Positions 63,162 to 64,000 of a stretch of 64,000 bases of DNA are shown one piece after another. Position numbers and translations under genes: made by a program. Under the pieces are notes generated by a model. The model was not told the origin of the DNA and did not search any database. It saw nothing but the letters and a program-made list of their open reading frames with translations. Each line of letters opens with the position of its first letter. Positions within the stretch are counted from its first letter, which is position 1. This stretch comes from CAVUNY01 sp963768585 (GTDB taxonomy: Bacteria > Chloroflexota > Anaerolineae > Anaerolineales > Anaerolineaceae). The stretch is taken from the NCBI GenBank assembly GCA_963768585.1, contig CAVYIF010000008.1, forward strand, positions 1-64,000. Reading direction: 5' to 3'.

Positions 63162-64000
63162 CTACCAGTTCACCAGCAGGGCGGCCAGCAGGGCCGAACG
63201 CTCGGCCAGGGACCGGGTCAGGATGTATTCGCGTTCGGAATGGGCGCCATCTCCGACCGCGCCCAGACCGTCCAGGACGGGCACGCCCAGGGGAGCCACA
63301 AAATTGGCATCCGATCCGCCGCCGGTGGAACCCTCCTGCAGATCGAGCCCGAGCGCGCGGCCGATCTCCCGGGTTTTGTGAAAGGCCTCGATCATGGTGG
63401 CGTCGCGCGGCATGGGGGGCCGGTTGAGGGTGATGGTCGCGGAAAGGCGGGTGCCATCGATATGCGGCGCGAGTCCCTTGACCCACGCTTCCAGACGGGT
63501 AAATTCCTGATCTTTCAGGATGCGAAAATCGATCAGGGCCTGGGCTTCATCCGGGACCACATTGGGACGGGTACCGCCGCTGACCACACCCACATTCACC
63601 GTCGTGCCGTGCGCGGCATCGGTCAGTTTTTGCGCTTCGAGAATGTGATAGGCCAGCTCCTCAATCGCATTGCGCCCGCGGGCATGGTCCACCCCGGCAT
63701 GCGAAGCCACACCCTTGACGTGCAGTTCAATATCCCCGGTGCCCTTGCGCGAAGTTTTCAACGCACCGTTTGCCAGGGCCGGTTCCAGGCACAGCACCAG
63801 ACCAGCCCGGCGGGCTTCAGTCTCGATCAGGTCGCGCGAAGCCAGGCTGCCGGTTTCTTCATCGCTGGTGAAGAGTGCAGTCAGCGGGCGTTGGGGCCAT
63901 TGCCCGTGCTGTTTGAGCAGGCGCAGCACGCTCAGCAGCATGGCGATCCCGCTTTTCATATCCTGTACGCCCGGCCCTTCCAATCTGTCTGCCACGATCC
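63162..64000 (-). CDS. M20-family metallopeptidase, partial (N-terminus outside the window)
   Basis: The frame is open to the right edge of the window; at least 278 residues of the C-terminal part are present. Marks: RLEGPGVQDMKSGIAML (bridging Asp), LFTSDEETGSLASRD (Glu pair: general base and zinc), CLEPALANGALKTSRKG, dimerisation domain VKGVASHAGVDHARGRNAIEE, and the final zinc His near GAVGDGAHSEREYI. Glutamate carboxypeptidase/CPG2-like, hydrolysing N-acyl or peptide bonds. It ends 11 bases after the converging TetR gene. Confidence 0.9.
   Translation of the reverse strand, partial: IVADRLEGPGVQDMKSGIAMLLSVLRLLKQHGQWPQRPLTALFTSDEETGSLASRDLIETEARRAGLVLCLEPALANGALKTSRKGTGDIELHVKGVASHAGVDHARGRNAIEELAYHILEAQKLTDAAHGTTVNVGVVSGGTRPNVVPDEAQALIDFRILKDQEFTRLEAWVKGLAPHIDGTRLSATITLNRPPMPRDATMIEAFHKTREIGRALGLDLQEGSTGGGSDANFVAPLGVPVLDGLGAVGDGAHSEREYILTRSLAERSALLAALLVNW

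Noticed and set aside
1..64000. CRISPR arrays, tRNA and rRNA genes, prophage structural genes
   Set aside because: Looked for regularly spaced repeats, tRNA-like cloverleaf text, rRNA core sequences and phage head/tail proteins; none was seen.

Overview
The window looks like a chromosomal segment of a Chloroflexota bacterium, most likely Anaerolineae-like. This is inferred from gene content, not from a marker gene: CopC/CopD fusion, S9 peptidase, TNGT..ACNA-type GntR sugar-acid locus, exported proteins with a YLPL tail, IS1-like transposases with a hydrophobic N-terminus. No rRNA, tRNA or CRISPR array was seen. GC is moderate to high except at 1-3046, which is clearly AT-richer and probably foreign.

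Layout. 1-3046: decayed three-gene ABC-3C (ABC three-component) conflict system ending in a DUF3732-type ATPase. 3187-14048: mobile-element graveyard with an IS21 remnant, three copies of one IS1-like transposase family, an IS3-like integrase, several very long DNA hairpins, and one exported propeller protein (10119-12329). 14275-27996: a sugar-acid catabolic cluster (GntR regulator, split transketolase, glycerate dehydrogenase, aldo/keto reductase, mannonate-dehydratase-like enzyme, NAD epimerase, enolase-superfamily dehydratase, RraA-like aldolase, glycosidase, TIM-barrel isomerase, BKACE enzyme, D-lyxose isomerase). It has no kinase and no transporter. 28011-37708: proline iminopeptidase, gmd, an inositol-monophosphatase-like enzyme, a very large beta-CASP nuclease fused to a ParB-like domain, a phytanoyl-CoA-type dioxygenase, and a TetR/alpha-amylase pair sharing an operator. 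37821-45518: Ycf48-like lipoprotein, GreA/Rnk-like factor, zinc-type dehydrogenase, carAB.

45824-51478 is the most interesting locus: five tightly overlapping genes (PTPS-like protein, giant PTPS-related membrane protein, small exported protein with a C-terminal sorting-like tail, exosortase-family protein XrtG, family 2 glycosyltransferase). They match the XrtG system known from Gram-positive bacteria. The exosortase appears to carry Ser where the catalytic Cys is expected. An IS66 transposase follows. 53108-64000: MFS transporter, an exported intradiol dioxygenase and dienelactone hydrolase lipoprotein pair, CopC/CopD fusion, type III pantothenate kinase, S9 peptidase, an alpha/beta hydrolase and TetR pair behind a 40-bp palindromic promoter, and a partial M20 peptidase.

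Many genes, including ones inside otherwise intact operons, are broken by single-base indels in homopolymers. Some of these 'pseudogenes' may therefore be sequencing or assembly errors rather than real decay.
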